A stretch of 64,000 nt of DNA from Alitta virens (Eukaryota; Annelida; Polychaeta; Phyllodocida; Nereididae): contig OW028573.1 of assembly GCA_932294295.1 (NCBI GenBank), positions 52,360,329 to 52,424,328 of the forward strand, in the 5' to 3' direction. The first letter of the stretch is position 1. Every line of letters starts with the position of its first letter. The notes under the pieces are model-generated. The model was not told where the DNA came from, made no database searches, and saw only the letters and a list, made by a program, of their open reading frames with translations. This document shows, piece by piece, positions 1 to 12,918 of this stretch. Made by a program: the position numbers and the translations under genes.

Positions 1-1044
1 ACCAAATCTTTCACCCCTTTCCAATATTTCTATTTTTTGCTAAATTGTGAAACGTGTATGTGATTCAGAAAATACAGGCAGAGTGCAAGCCATCAAAGAG
101 ATGCTTTTGGAGGAAGATGGTAATGAAAATTATGAGAGAGAGAAAAAAAAAAGAAAAACAGTATTTTTGTGTTGTCATGTCCTGTCCATATGTGTTGTTT
201 CACAAGCTACTAAGTACAGTTGATATGCACTTTTGTTCCTTTTGTTTTATTTATCCATGTTACACCATTTTTTAGGCAGATTTATTTTGTTTGATTATAA
301 AGTTTTTGTGTATTGTGTTGTCTCATAGCTTTGTGGCCTCCATGCATTGCCCTAAGTAAGAAAATTTAGAGATTTCTAGATTAAACAGATTTCTAGAATA
401 GCTAAGCAGATATGCTGAGTGCAAAGCTAAGAGTGTTTGTCAGTGATTACAAACAGTGTATACACACAAGAACCTAAAGTAATGGAAAAGTGTATTGAAT
501 GAGTAATAGCCTCAGTGGAGGCCAATGCATGTTGTGTTAAGGAGATTTCAAGTATCAAACATGTAATAGTATTACATATGCCTGATGAGAATAGTTGATT
601 ACACGAGTTGTGTATGTTATAGAGACAAACAGCTGAAACAAGTGGATAGAATGCAGTTTGCATACACCATATACACTTGACTGATATGCATAAAATGAAG
701 AGAGGCCATTATATGCAGTTTCACATTCCTGCTTGCCAGCTTTGCTAACAGCTTATACGCTATGCATGATAATACAACTTTTTACCCTGTAATATATTTA
801 AACAAAAAAAAGAATAAAGCAATCTAAATTAAGATGTCAAGTGAAATGCAATGATGCGAAGTATTGGGTGGTCGCCTTTCAATAGTAAATTTAAAGGTTT
901 TGTGTTGATGACAACAGATTGAACTATTTAGTAACTAACGGAAAAGCCACAGACAGCCATACTGGTGGTTTCAGATATAGTTATATTAATTGGTCTTACT
1001 AGTTGTTCAGACAGTTAAATTATAATGTGTATTTTGTCACACAG
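1..1044 (+). other. Intron or upstream part of the PEAK-like gene
   Basis: AT-rich sequence before the first recognisable exon. A consensus 3' splice site (acacag) ends it at 1044, and the following exon begins in mid-codon, so at least one coding exon lies upstream, probably outside the window. I see no coding signal or repeat here. Confidence 0.6.
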
Positions 1045-3764
1045 GTAGGTTGGTTCGTCGGATGAATCAAGCACCCCCTCCTCCACCTGATGCGGGCAAG
1101 AAACGGATGTCCACTGGAGACTTCAGTACCATGCCACCTATTAGCACACAAACCTTGCCCAGACCACCAAAACACAGAGGGGACTCTTTAACGGTGAGTT
1201 TAGTGAATTAGGAAGACACATGATTATGTAGTTCTGCAAGGTTTCATGGAAGTTTCGACATTTCTATGGGGACTGAGAGATTTTTAGTGTGGATGACTTC
1301 TGAGCATTTTTGGGGTCTCCTTCCCCAAAGTGCCATAAACAAATTTAAAGCTGAGCAGTAAATAAGTGCCGAGTTTTAAAAGTAGGCAAAAATATGATGT
1401 GCATGAAACATGATAGGTGTTTTGTGCCAGTTTTGCAGCACACGTGGCAAAAAGAGTACGGCATTGATGATTATGGCATTTGCCATGTCATTCCAGGAAT
1501 CCAGGCACTTAGTGTATAGCCAGGAATAATACCTTTTTATCTAGTGCCTTTTTTTTTTGCATTCTTCCATGTCAGCACAATGCTACTAAATGGCTCTAGA
1601 GTATTTTTTTTCCAACAAAATAAAATTTATGAAGTTTCTCCTGCGGCTAGAACTGTAATTTACTTCAGCGAGATGTGGTAAATAGTTAATGCTGCTGAGA
1701 TGTTTGTTACACAGATACTGCAACAAGAGGCATAATTCCAGATGAATTCTAGATGAATAAGACATAGTAACAATTTATATTCCAATTGAAATGATTTTTG
1801 ATTTTGCAGAGCAACCCTGACGAGACTCTCCTTCCGACTAAAAAGGACAAGAAGAAAGAAAAAGCACCACGTTCCAAGACGTTAACAGAGGGTGTGAAAT
1901 TTGATCTGGACAAATTGAGTTTCAATCTTAGTAAGTATGAAAGATCCAGGCTGTGACTAACAGCCAATTTTGATCATTTAGTGTCATACAGACAGTGCAT
2001 GAATGACTTAATTGTCTGAAATGTGGATCTTTTCTCTTTGCAGAATCAAAAGACAAGAGCAAAGTGCAAGACAGAGCATTGCCAGCAGTTCCTAAATCAC
2101 CAGACCAATATATTGAAGAGAACAAAACTGCCAATCATTATGAGATGGTGGCGTACGAGGATGTGTATGATGACATCCCAGATGATGGAGGAAAGAGCAA
2201 GAATAAGAAATCTCCGAAGAAGATGGTGACTATAGAACCACCTCCTATCCCACCAATGATGCACACTAGTGCGGAATACTTGGAACCGATCATTTTAGAG
2301 GGTCCATCAGAAAACAGTGGAGGTAGCATCGAAATTGAAGTCAAGCCCAGTGACTCTCCCAGACCACTTGTGCCAAGACAGAAGTCAAATTTACTGAATC
2401 GCAAGCCAACCACCAAAGCTGCCGAGCAGTATGTGCTAATGTATGCAAACAAAGATGTGTCAAATTGCGATAAGCCTGCTGTAAATGTTCAGCAAGGATA
2501 CCATAAAATGGTATCGCTTCATCGTGATACTATACATGCCCTAATGTGTGGACTGTTCTCTGAATTTCTGCCCGAGTTTGCTAAATTTCATCAGGATCTC
2601 AAGTGGAGGGACTTTCAGTTCCCTTCTGGCAAGAAAGCCATCTATTCCCACTTCGGATGTGCCTTGCACAGGGTGACTTCTAACAAGGAAGGAATGGAAG
2701 ACTGTTCTTTAATGGTAAGTGTCTCATAAACTCGCAATAATGGACTGTTGTGTGTAAAGAATGAGTACAGCAGTAATTTAGAAGTAAAATAGTTAAAAAT
2801 CCAACTATAGGATGTGAATCGGTATGTTAATTGCCTGATGCTTTATTGCTATGTCATATGTTTCTGTCTTTTCCACATAGTTGGTTTGGAATAAATCTTA
2901 TTTTCCTTGCAGGTTTCAGTAAATTCTCCAGCTGCCAATGTGATAGACTTCAACCACATCAATGTGGTGAGTCCAGTGGCGACATTCCAGGATTTGGTCA
3001 GTGCAGATTTCTTTGGAGACCATTCAGCCTCGAGTCCTTCTCGCTACAAGGTTTATGGGTCCCAGACCACCACTGTCATTGTCCTGAACTACACGTCTGT
3101 CACTTCATTAGAGGATTACCTTGAGGTGTTAAACACAGCCTATGAATCTGATCCCTCTACATATGATCGCAGTGTGTGCTACATCATGTTACAAATTTTA
3201 AATGGATTAATCTACATGCAAGAGAAGGGCTGTGCCATTCGCAGCCTTGGAACAAGGGATATTTTGGTGGTGAATTCAAATGGATATGATGATAAGTACA
3301 TTGTCTTGAATCCCCACTGCAGGCAGAGACCAGAAATAAGTCTCCAGTCTGCTGGCAAGGAACTCATAAAGGTGCTCTTTAAACTTTTGCATGTTGAGGT
3401 TGCAACCTACAAAATGAAGCAGGACCTCAGCGTTCGCATCCCGACACGGTCAGTGTACTCTCGATGCTTCCAGAGAATGGTACAGATTCTGGAAGGCAAA
3501 GAACTGAAGGAATTAATCCTCGCAAGGAATTTGATGGACTTTATATTGTGGGGGCCAGATGATGATGATCTAAAGATCATTGGGTGTTCCGAGGACCGAG
3601 AACAAGCCTTTAATGTTTGGTTATCAATGGAACAGTGCAAAGTAGTCAGTCGTTACGCCATTGAAGGTGTGGAACCTCTCTTAGAAGAGGCGAACCTTAT
3701 GAGGTTCTTGTGTTCTGCCACTGGTGCCATGTTATTTGAGGTAACAAAGTGTTTGCACAAATAA
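1045..3764 (+). CDS. PEAK1/PRAG1-family pseudokinase scaffold, C-terminal part
   Basis: Four exons: 1045-1193, 1810-1930, 2044-2714 and 2913-3764 (stop TAA), giving 596 residues with the N-terminus missing. All introns are GT-AG and the frame is kept across each junction. The N-terminal half is low-complexity and proline-rich, with tyrosine motifs suited to SH2/PTB docking (NHYEM, AYEDVYDDIP, AEYLEP). The C-terminal half is a degenerate kinase fold: where HRD should be it reads RSLGTRDILVV, and where DFG should be it reads LNPHCRQRPE, so catalysis is unlikely. The C-terminal helices (VWLSMEQCKVVSRYA, then LMRFLCSATGAMLFEVTK) resemble the helical dimerisation (SHED) segment that flanks the PEAK1, PRAG1 and PEAK3 pseudokinases. 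These proteins are non-catalytic scaffolds recruiting Src-family kinases, Crk, Grb2 and Shc to focal adhesions and actin. Which vertebrate paralogue is closest I cannot say; it may be a pre-duplication single gene. Confidence 0.82.
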
Positions 3765-5659
3765 ACATTTATTCATACAAGCATCTGCTTTGTCAACAAA
3801 ACTCCCAAGACTTTCATTGGACTTATATTTTGTAAACTGATTTACTCTTCTGTGACTGTTATTTATTTTATCTTGAGGAAACCAATACTGGTGATTTTCT
3901 AAACCGCAGTTTATTACTTTAAGACCGAGTATTTTGCTGCTTTGTCTTCATTCAGTGTGATCAGGGCATTCATTATATGAGCTTCCTCTTTGTGATGGCA
4001 TTGCTGATTATACTACTGTATTTTCTTAGTTGATAAATCTGTAGTTTTTGTTAAAATGTACTTGTAAAACATGAAAGTAGATGTGAAACCACATCAAACT
4101 AGAAACCATGTTACGCTAGTCAACTTTATTAATGTAATACATCAGCAAACTGTATTTATAAATTGAAGTATTACATTTTGTATGTTTCATCAATCATGTG
4201 GATAACATAGAATCTCAATTTATGTGACTTCTGTGGGATATATCAAAGACTGCATTGTACCGCCACTACTACTGAGGCCAATTTGTCTGAAATATTTCTT
4301 GGCTTTTGATTGGTAACTTGTACCTAATCGACAAAACTATATAAGTGTAATTGAGCCTGTCATTGCAATATTTAAAGGCTACTTATAGAGAAAACATGTC
4401 GCTCATTAGTTTGTCAGAATTATATTGACATAATTGCACATCGTATAATCTTGAAATGACATCACAACCACTCAGCTAAACATCTAGCCATTTATAGCTG
4501 ATCATGATTGTAAGCTATCTTACATGTTAGAAGTACCAACAATTAGCCAGTACAGATACATCGGCACATTATCCTCTAGATTCACGCTTGCCTCGAGCTA
4601 GCCTTAAATCATTGCCTTCTAATGTTTTGATAAAGTTCACCAATTATAAAGTGAAATATTTTTACATGTATTTTATATTTTTTCAAAGGATGTTTTTGTG
4701 AATTTTCAGATTATGTTGTGTGTCACTTTAAAGACTGAGTCCCAGTATGTTTCAGCATCATTAATGATGAGTTTGTGTTACAACCAACCGGCTTGGTTTT
4801 GTTTCCATTGTGCTTAGTTTGGTCATTTCAAGCTTTCCATTAAATCCGATGTGTTAGCCTATGTGCAGAAAATATTCCTGTCCTATACTGATTTGTTTGT
4901 CCTGGTTATTGATAATTTTAAGTAGCCTTGTGGCAAAAGTACCAAATTTTAAGTTTTTTCTTTATATATAATTACTAACTTCATCATAATACTACTTAAA
5001 CATGTTAAAAACTTGTCCTCCAGAATTTGTTGTTTGGAAGTTAAAATATACCCCTCCCCCACCTAGGACTTCCGGCTTTTTCAAGTTAGGGTATTACTTA
5101 TTAACTTATCAGACTCAGGTGATCATCACATTATATTTTATGTTATAATCTGTATAATTTTGACCAATATTATATTAAGTGCTGATAGTGGAAGTGTGTG
5201 ATCAAAATATTATGAAAATCAAAAGTGAGACTTATAACCAGTGTAGGACACTAAGCTGTTGAGTGCTGTCTCGATCAAATGCCATGCTTGTAATTGTGTC
5301 GTGGCCTAGCAATGCATTATGCACAGATTGTACTTCAAGTAGTCTTTGTCGATACATGTTATTGGTTACATGTTGTGGTGATTCCAAATGTTCATAATGG
5401 CAAGTATTCTGCACCAATTTCCAGAAATGTAAATATACAACTTTAGGAGCTTGGTTTCACAAAAGACCATGAAATAAATAATTTAAATTCTGCTACATTT
5501 GGTGTCAATGTTGTTTTTATATACAAGTGAAATATATATGACTAGACATTTATATTTACATTTTTTATTCTTATCATGCTTATGTATGTGACGTTTACAT
5601 GAAATATTTACAAAATAAGCTATACACAAATGCATTTGTATTTAAAAATAACACATTAA
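3765..5659. other. Convergent 3' UTR region of PEAK-like gene and WDR70
   Basis: No coding exon seen. A plus-strand AATAAA at 5473-5478 is a plausible end for a long (about 1.7 kb) PEAK 3' UTR, and minus-strand AATAAA (TTTATT at 5564-5569) suits WDR70, leaving under 100 bp between the transcript ends. The rest is AT-rich without obvious repeats. Confidence 0.5.
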
Positions 5660-8600
5660 TTAATTGGATGGTTTTAGCTTTTTCCAAACTGGTTGAACAT
5701 CATTGTCATCCTCTTCTTCCTCTTCTTCGGCAAAAACTTTCTCCGGTTGACCTCTGAAAGGAAATTTAATGTGGCGGATAAGGATAATGCTCTGGTCCAT
5801 TCCAGTATTCTCAAAGCATGATAAACACATGTCAAGAATGACATTTCATTGTCAATAGAAAAAAAAAGGTGACAGTATAAGCAGATAACAGATAATTTAT
5901 CTATTTAAAGGTCTCACTATATATCATGAAAATTATAAGTACAATCAGTGGGTAAAAACATCTTAAAATGCCATTCATTCATATAGAATTATGATATATG
6001 AACAGTAAAGTATAAAATAATTGTAAAAAACAAGTATTTAAGAACAGAAACATTACTTGTAAGCAGGGTCGACCCAGAAAGGGTTCTTCTTTGCTTCGTC
6101 TGCATGCCTCAAGATGGCGCCACGGGGATCCTGATCCCATTGATCAGGTTTGCGTTTCACTAACTGTTGAGAAACATACTGCGATAATGTGGCTCCCTTC
6201 GCTCCTAATCGGCCTCCAGAACCTGTGAATACACAATTCCATAGCAATTAATTATGTCAGCCACACAAACGAATAACTGATGTTTCAACATATATATTTA
6301 TGAAATGAACCTATTTCTTATACGAAAAGTCATCCAAGACTCATCTTATTGTAAACTTGCCAAATAGTGAAATGCTAACCTTAGTTATATTAAGAGTACT
6401 ATTAAACTCACCTGGACCATGAACAGGCATATCAGGCCTGTGAGACTTTATAGGATCCTTTCTTGCCTTCTCTTCTACTTTTCTTGTGCTTGTTGGCCGA
6501 CCTTCACGGAACATTGGCAAAGCATGAGCTGAAAGAAAATGAACAGAATTAATAACAAAAATGTTACAAACCCGGGGTAGGAAGTAATCACAACATGATG
6601 TGAATCACAGGGAAAATGTTACAATACACAAGAAATACTTAATGTTGAAAACATACGAGTAATAATATGCTCGTCAGCCATTGCTTCAACCTGCTTGACT
6701 TTCCGCTTTGTCTTCACCACACAAAGTTTAGCACCTCTGGAAAATACATATGACATGCATCAGTCAGAAGAAAATAAAATTTCAAATAGAGTAATGTATC
6801 ATTCTAAATGAACAATATTAGTTTCATAAGCATGTAATTACCTTTGACTCTTTTGTTGATCATACAAAACTTTAATGTCGCCATTTCCACAACCAATTGA
6901 AATCTGATTTAATTTCGGATGCCATGCTAGACTTATTACACTCTGCAACAGATCGCACAAAAGTAATATTAAGACCTCATTTAGTTGGCAAAAGAAAAAG
7001 CAACAAACAGTAAAACAAATAACATTTATACTTACAGATTCAGATATATCTACAGAGTACAATTTATTCAAAGTTTCTCTGTCAAAGAACAGAAGTTTTC
7101 CAATTTTATCTCCTCTGTTCAATGAAATACCAGTCGCAACTAACTGATCGTCTGGGCTGAATACACATGTTGTCCTGAAAGATAGAAAGCGAACATTGTT
7201 TATATTGCTGACGAAAATTACAGGATGCCAGAAATGGAAATAAGCAAACAGTAGATATACTTACATGGGAAATAAGTTGAATAACCCGTTAACTTCAGCT
7301 AATGGTTTCTTAAAATTTCTCAGATCCCATGTTTTTAATGTGTCATCCCCTGAGAATACAAAAAAAAACAATAAAAACGTTTTAAAAAGTGCATGCCACA
7401 ATATCATGCAACAAAATTGATGTATGCAAATTTCCAATATAGCCAAGAACATACCTCCTCGAGATGCCAATATCTTCCCATCATACGAATATCTTAAACA
7501 AGAAGTGTCTGAACCATCTTGATGAGCATTGCGCATAACCATTGCAGGATTTACCTGTAATCAAAATAGTTCAAAATAAAAAGAGTCTCAAACTTCTAAA
7601 GGAAATTGTAACAAATCAGATGCTGAGCTTGAGCAACATAATTTTCTTGATAACATCAAAGCTTGATACCATGTATCGTATAGGTTAGTAAAAATGGCTG
7701 ATAATCTCTTGAAATTCAGTCACTTCATCGGTCTCAAAATATGGTGTTAAGCAGATCAAAAAAAAAAAAATTCCCCTGGTACTTTTGTTATTTTGCAAAA
7801 CACTTTGAAATTAATTGCATTTACTTTTCAAATGAATGGAATTTACTTACAAACATTTTCCGGTGATCCCACACTTGAATACTTCCATCCTGGCAAGCGG
7901 CCGCAACATGGCTACTGTCTGGACTGTAACAGCAAGCGGACGGAAGGGTGCGTCGTCCTCCCTTTCCCTTGAATTTTATTATTCTTTTGTGCTTTTTACC
8001 TTCTTGGTTCACATCCCATAATCTTACACTCCTGCAATATTCAAGAAAACCATCCTGTGACTTACAAGCATTGATCATTTAATTCTAAATTATTTATGGG
8101 AAAGTTTGCTGTTACATAGAAATTAAACACATATTATAAAATGCAGCAAACGCATCAAATAGTTCCAAATTTTTTTTTTATAAAGACTTATCTATTAGTA
8201 TTACCCATCAATTGAAGAAGTCATAAATTCTTCTCTAGTTTTTGGATTCCAGGCACCATTATTTAGCATAGCAGTGTGACCCTGAAGCAAAAAGTACAAA
8301 ACTATTCAATGTAAAATACATATTGATTTCAACCATTGTCTGGTGAACAAAAGGAACTTTGAACAATATGCACACCTTTGTATTTGCCATGTCCGTGATG
8401 TACTGATCACCTTTCATAGTCGTTAGAATTTCAAATCCATCCCTGTCAAGAACTTTAGCTCGGGCACTTCCAGATACTACAAGAATTGCATCTCCTGTCA
8501 TACTGTAATCCACACACTTCAAAGCATGACTGGAACAGAAATATTGAGTAATGTAACAGCATTTTATGTTTATACTTTATACGGTTATGCACAAATGAAG

Positions 8601-11127
8601 CAAGCAACACCAATGCTGTTAAATATATGATACAGACCTTTCACATGGCCTGATAGTTCTGAAAGATTGTAAAGTAGCATCCATTCCCGCAAAGTCCCAA
8701 AACCGCAAATCATAATCGGAACTACCAGATGCCAATCGAGCTCCGCTAGGGTCCATTGCTAAGGCTGACACCTGAAGAAATCAGGAAGTAATGAGAACAC
8801 GCTGCCAGGGTAAATTAATAACAACAGCAGAAAACTTGCAATTTCATATGTGTGAACTTGACATACTCTTTAAGATCAAGCAAATATAAACAACATAAAT
8901 ATAAAGGTATTGAAAACACTTACTGGTTTATTTCCATGATGCATTGTGATTTCATGACTGTAAGGAATTTTGGAAAGAGGATTCTGGAAATAAAAAGAAG
9001 TAATACTAACAGGCAACAGATGAATCTACATTACAAATAACCGCACAAACACAAATCTGACAAACACCCCACAAAAAGGTAAAACATACCTCATCATCCA
9101 TTTCTTCCCCATCTTCATCACTGTCATCATCTTGGTTCTTTGCTTTGAGGTGGGCAGGGATCGCAGGACCAATTTCATCATCATCTGAATCTGCATCTTT
9201 AACTTGAGCCTTCTTCATTGCATCAGACAGTGATGGTCCCATTACTCTTGATGATGGCTCTGGTTTATCATCATTTCTTGTGACTTCATTCACAATGTCT
9301 TTTTCGATGGCTTTTTCTGCAAATGTCACAGGTGTGTGTAAATTAAATGTTTGATAACTTTAACAGGAACCAGACCTTGTTAAAAAAAAATAAAAAATTT
9401 AAATAATAATTATTGAATACATGTTACCTTTTGAAGCTTTACTTCTGGAGGCAGACGGTACATCAAGATGCTTAGATTTTTTGGTTCCTAAAACAACAGG
9501 GAATTGCATGAATATGACTGGAGCAATCCTCAGGGTGTTCGCAGACCAATACACAAATAATTAAACTCAAGCTTGTAAAATCTGTCATTTTATTTTATAA
9601 ATTCCCACACTCTTACCTCCGAAGCTGGTGAATCCCATGACAGAGGCCATATTGTCAACATCACCAAAATCATTTTCTGGAGCTTCTGTAAGTATCAGTT
9701 GACATTGATATGGTAAATTATCATATTAATATGGACAATATATCATCTTAATTTGGACAGTGAAAACAAAGGAAGATCATCTTTTATCTTTTAAAAAGCC
9801 AATCATAATGCAATGATTAGACTGAGTAGCTATACGAAAAGGTATGGAACAAAAAAACTTTACAACATACAATAATTTTCCATTAAAAAAAAAAAAAAAA
9901 CCAATACAATAATTTTCCATTAAAAAAAAAAACCAAACATTTCCCAAACCTATAAATTTTTCTTGTTGGTTTCTTTCTATGGCTGTCTGTCGAGCTTCCA
10001 GGAACATGGCATTTATATCAAACGAACGTGCCTTCTTTTCAGTCTTTTTGACGTCACTGGTAGTAGCTTTTTGTGCATCCTGCGGTTCTATGGAAGTCTT
10101 TGATGTACAGCTTTGGCTCTCTTTTTGCGCTGGATATTGAAGTAATATTAATCGAATACAGGTCAATTTGTCGACACGCAAATTCGTCGACATACCAAGT
10201 CATTGACACATTAGAAGGCCTGGTACAAATTTGTTGACAAACCAACTGAAATAAATTTGAGAAACACAAAGTCGTTGACAACATTTTGAACACAACAACC
10301 AACTCATTGACAGGTCATTACCATCTCGTTGACACATCAATGCAAAATCATTGACAGCTAATCTGCCCAATGACCATTTCGTCAAAAAACCAGACTCTGG
10401 GGATCCGTAGCCGCACCCTCGCAGGCATCTTGGCCGTTGGAAGTTCCCCTGCTGATTGCCCTCAAGACACACTTAATCGGTTAATAAAGCAAATATATTC
10501 GTATGAATGTGATCTATACAATGATGTCCATAACATTTCTGTACTCCCCAAGTAGTTACAAAGATAATAGTATAAAACCACAAAGAGGGGGGCAAGGGGA
10601 GACCGACGGCTGAGAAACACCTTGTCGCTGATTCTCCATATATATATATTGGTCTTTAAGCGTAGTACAGTTGCATGTGTCAATGACTTAGCAGAACCAA
10701 CTCGTCGACATGTCAACGAGTTGGTAATAATACTTGGTATTTTGTGTCAATGAGATGGTCGGGCCGAGTGTGTGGAATGTCAACGAGTTTTCCGTCTCAT
10801 GTCAACGGGTTGGTTGTCAATGGCAGTCGACGATTTTGCGTGGCCTTCACCTGTTAACACTGTCTGGATTTGACAAGTGGAGTGAAAGCTGAACGGACAG
10901 CTCCAACATATTGAAAGTTTGCATTTATTCCCATTATCGCCCATTAAAATCATGACCTCTGAATCAGTTTTCAATTTGTCTATAAACCACAAATGTACAC
11001 ATCAACATGAGCAATTGTCGTTGAATCACATATTACTAACACAACAATCACCATATGTAACAGTGTAATATCAAAACAAGGAAAACTCACCTCGCATTTG
11101 ACGCATTTCTTCTAAATCGTCCTCCAT
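5660..11127 (-). CDS. WDR70: WD repeat-containing protein 70
   Basis: Eighteen coding exons (minus strand, 5' to 3'): 11091-11127, 9950-10129, 9617-9685, 9428-9487, 9090-9316, 8924-8983, 8638-8771, 8376-8529, 8205-8281, 7851-8031, 7455-7554, 7265-7349, 7036-7174, 6842-6942, 6657-6736, 6412-6528, 6057-6222 and 5660-5753. They sum to 687 codons with all introns GT-AG. The start MEDDLEEMRQMR is the only ATG joining exon 2 in frame. After a charged N-terminal third with an acidic DSDDDEIGP stretch near residue 160, WD40 repeats run from about 195 to 520 (SSDYDLRFWDFAGMDA, SIDGSVRLWDV, CQDGSIQVWDH, GGDDTLKTWDLR). The tail keeps the family blocks AKLCVVKTKRK, PHALPMFREGR and AILRHADEA. WDR70 works with the DDB1-CUL4 ubiquitin ligase in histone H2B ubiquitylation and end resection at DNA breaks. 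It shares a divergent promoter with MAIP1. The motifs KKARSFDINAMF (exon 2) and MGFTSFG (exon 3) appear in the opposite order to the vertebrate protein as I remember it. Confidence 0.95.
9866..9935. repeat. Short direct duplication with poly-A beside WDR70 exon 2
   Basis: The block acaataattttccatt plus an A-run occurs twice in tandem, just downstream (in gene orientation) of the WDR70 exon 2 donor. This looks like simple slippage. Confidence 0.7.
10158..10854. mobile_element. Foldback-like inverted-repeat element in WDR70 intron 1
   Basis: The ends are inverted: the left begins ACAGGT and soon reads CACGCAAATTCGTCGAC; the reverse complement of the right begins ACAGGT and reads CACGCAAAATCGTCGAC (16 of 17). 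Inside, each arm carries about eight copies of a short motif in opposite orientation: (T)CGTTGACA-like on the left (10168, 10184, 10198, 10229, 10271, 10303, 10327, 10346) and TGTCAACGAG-like on the right (10677, 10705, 10714, 10746, 10778, 10800, 10816, 10827). The middle (about 10380-10660) is non-repetitive and has no long ORF. I see no clear target-site duplication. Its edge is only 28 bp upstream of the WDR70 exon 2 acceptor. Confidence 0.7.
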
Positions 11128-11475
11128 GTTGATTTGTCATATGTTTGTGTTGCCTCTTACAAAACTCACGGGGCTCACAAAATTCAATGATTGGACGATT
11201 GAAAAAGTTAACACAAAGTATCGAAGTTTTAAATGTCAGTAGTTATCTGTGTTTAACGGAATTTAACCGCAAACAGTTAAATGAAGGAAATGGGTTTACA
11301 TGTCATTTTCTTAAGAGGCAATCTGTTTGTAAACAATGCACGACTTGCATAAACCGGGAAGGCAATGTGGTTTCATAACAGATTGGATTGGAATACAGTG
11401 CAATACACACACTACGCACTGTGATTACAAAGTTACTTTTGTTGATGTAACTAACTACCAAGAAACATTAGCAAT
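11128..11475. promoter_or_regulatory. Divergent promoter region WDR70/MAIP1
   Basis: The two start codons face away from each other across 348 bp, so both 5' UTRs and the core promoters must lie here unless there are unseen 5' UTR introns. An ATTGG (inverted CCAAT) pair occurs near 11383-11391. No TATA box is convincing. Several upstream ATGs on the plus strand open short ORFs that stop before the MAIP1 start. Confidence 0.6.
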
Positions 11476-12918
11476 ATGCACAGATCATATCGTGCTCTCA
11501 ACTATGCCAATGGCATATTTGGTAGGGATATTTTAATCAGGGAAAACAGTGCAATAAAAAATACTTTGTCTTGTGCCAGCAATGGATTACACATTCAACA
11601 CAGAGCTAGGAGCACATCAAACAATGAAGAATCCAAGAAATTTCCTGTGCAACCATCAGGTTTCGTTTTGCACTTAGCCAATCCAATCAATATTTTCAGG
11701 AATTGGTGGACACAAGTCAAAGTGCAATGGAGTTTTGATCCTGACTTTTCATACCAAACATTTCTTGTGGGAGCCAAGCAGGTATTCATATCTCAGCTTA
11801 TATTCAAAATTTTATATATTCTGGTGCAACAGGTTGATGTACATCTACTGTTCTCTGATATAATAAGTCAAAACACAGGTGTCGGCCATCAATATTAAAA
11901 TCATTATATATTTACACAGAATACCAATAATGACAAGGCTGTGTACTCCAAAGAGACTGGGGAATGCTCAGAGACACGGCACTCTAGCTCGTAACAGCCA
12001 CGCTGTTTCCTCTTAATAAGGCTTTTTTGTGGGCACCTGTGTGCAGCCATGCATTCTGCATAGTTCAATGATTTAAATCGTAGACTGAGACCATGCACGA
12101 GTCAAAGTGCAGTGGAATTTTTCATAAACTTTAAAGTTCTGGCTATTGTATTTCAGGGTGCCAGTGTGTTTTCGCATCTACTTTCAAGAAAGGACTATGC
12201 TGGAATGAAAGGGCTTGTGAATGCAAAGGTACAACTAAACTGAATAACCATATCAAAAGCTATTCAATTTCTATCATTATTTTATCAAACAAAGATTACT
12301 TATCCCTACATAATTCACTTCATTACAGACCATAAAACAGATGGTAGAGAAAACCAACAACTGGACTCATGAGCAATGCATAAGCGTAACGTTTGACCCA
12401 GATGATGTAAATTTCGCAAAACCTAGGGTTACTCGATATATAAATATTGATGGTAAGTCTCAAGCATGTCAGTACATTATGTAGGCCTAACCTCACTAGT
12501 CATCCATCAGACTCAGGGCTGTTCCATTAAAAGAGATGGGGGTGAACTTAAAGATTCTCAGCCCTCATCCGTTCCATCTTGAGCATATCTGAGTTTCGTT
12601 TTTCAGGTGTACACTTTCTGGACATTGATGTTTTTCTTGTGGCCTTGAAAGCTAAAGACAAACCACAACTGGTTGAGCTCACAATGAGGTTAGCATGACA
12701 GTTTCTTTTAGCTCAGTGAAGTCCCCATGCATGCATCCCCCCCCCCCCCAAAAAAAAAAAAAAACTAATTAGAAAGAGACAATTCATGGCATTTATAATA
12801 TTATATATTTTTCAGATTCAGCAGGGAATTTGGTGATTCTAAGAGAACAGACTGGACAATAACACGGGTTGGTTATCTCAATGTTAAGGAATTTCAAAAT
12901 ATAAAATTCAAAGAATGA
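11476..12918 (+). CDS. MAIP1: m-AAA protease-interacting protein 1, mitochondrial
   Basis: Five exons: 11476-11781, 12157-12228, 12329-12452, 12607-12688 and 12816-12918 (TGA), giving 228 residues; all introns GT-AG, frame continuous. The start is the first ATG after an in-frame TAA at 11452. The N-terminus (MHRSYRALNYANGIFGRD) is basic with few acids, fitting a mitochondrial targeting sequence. Recognition rests on NPINIFRNWWTQVKVQWSFD with FLVGAKQ, and the C-terminal FSREFGDSKRTDWTITRV, which lines up with the REFTQGVKPDWTIAR block of vertebrate MAIP1 (C2orf47). In vertebrates MAIP1 binds the matrix AAA protease AFG3L2 and protects newly imported EMRE, the regulator of the mitochondrial calcium uniporter. 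The protein is shorter than the human one, mainly at the N-terminus. Convergent with FGGY. Confidence 0.87.
12515..12575. mobile_element. Partial copy of a small inverted-repeat element
   Basis: In MAIP1 intron 3, AGGGCTGTTCCATTAAAAGA is nearly identical to the left end of the 132-bp element at 20498-20629. I do not see a matching right end, so this is probably a decayed or truncated copy. Confidence 0.45.
12737..12764. repeat. Homopolymer junction C13-A15
   Basis: A run of 13 C followed directly by 15 A in MAIP1 intron 4. Its length may be uncertain in the assembly. Confidence 0.8.
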
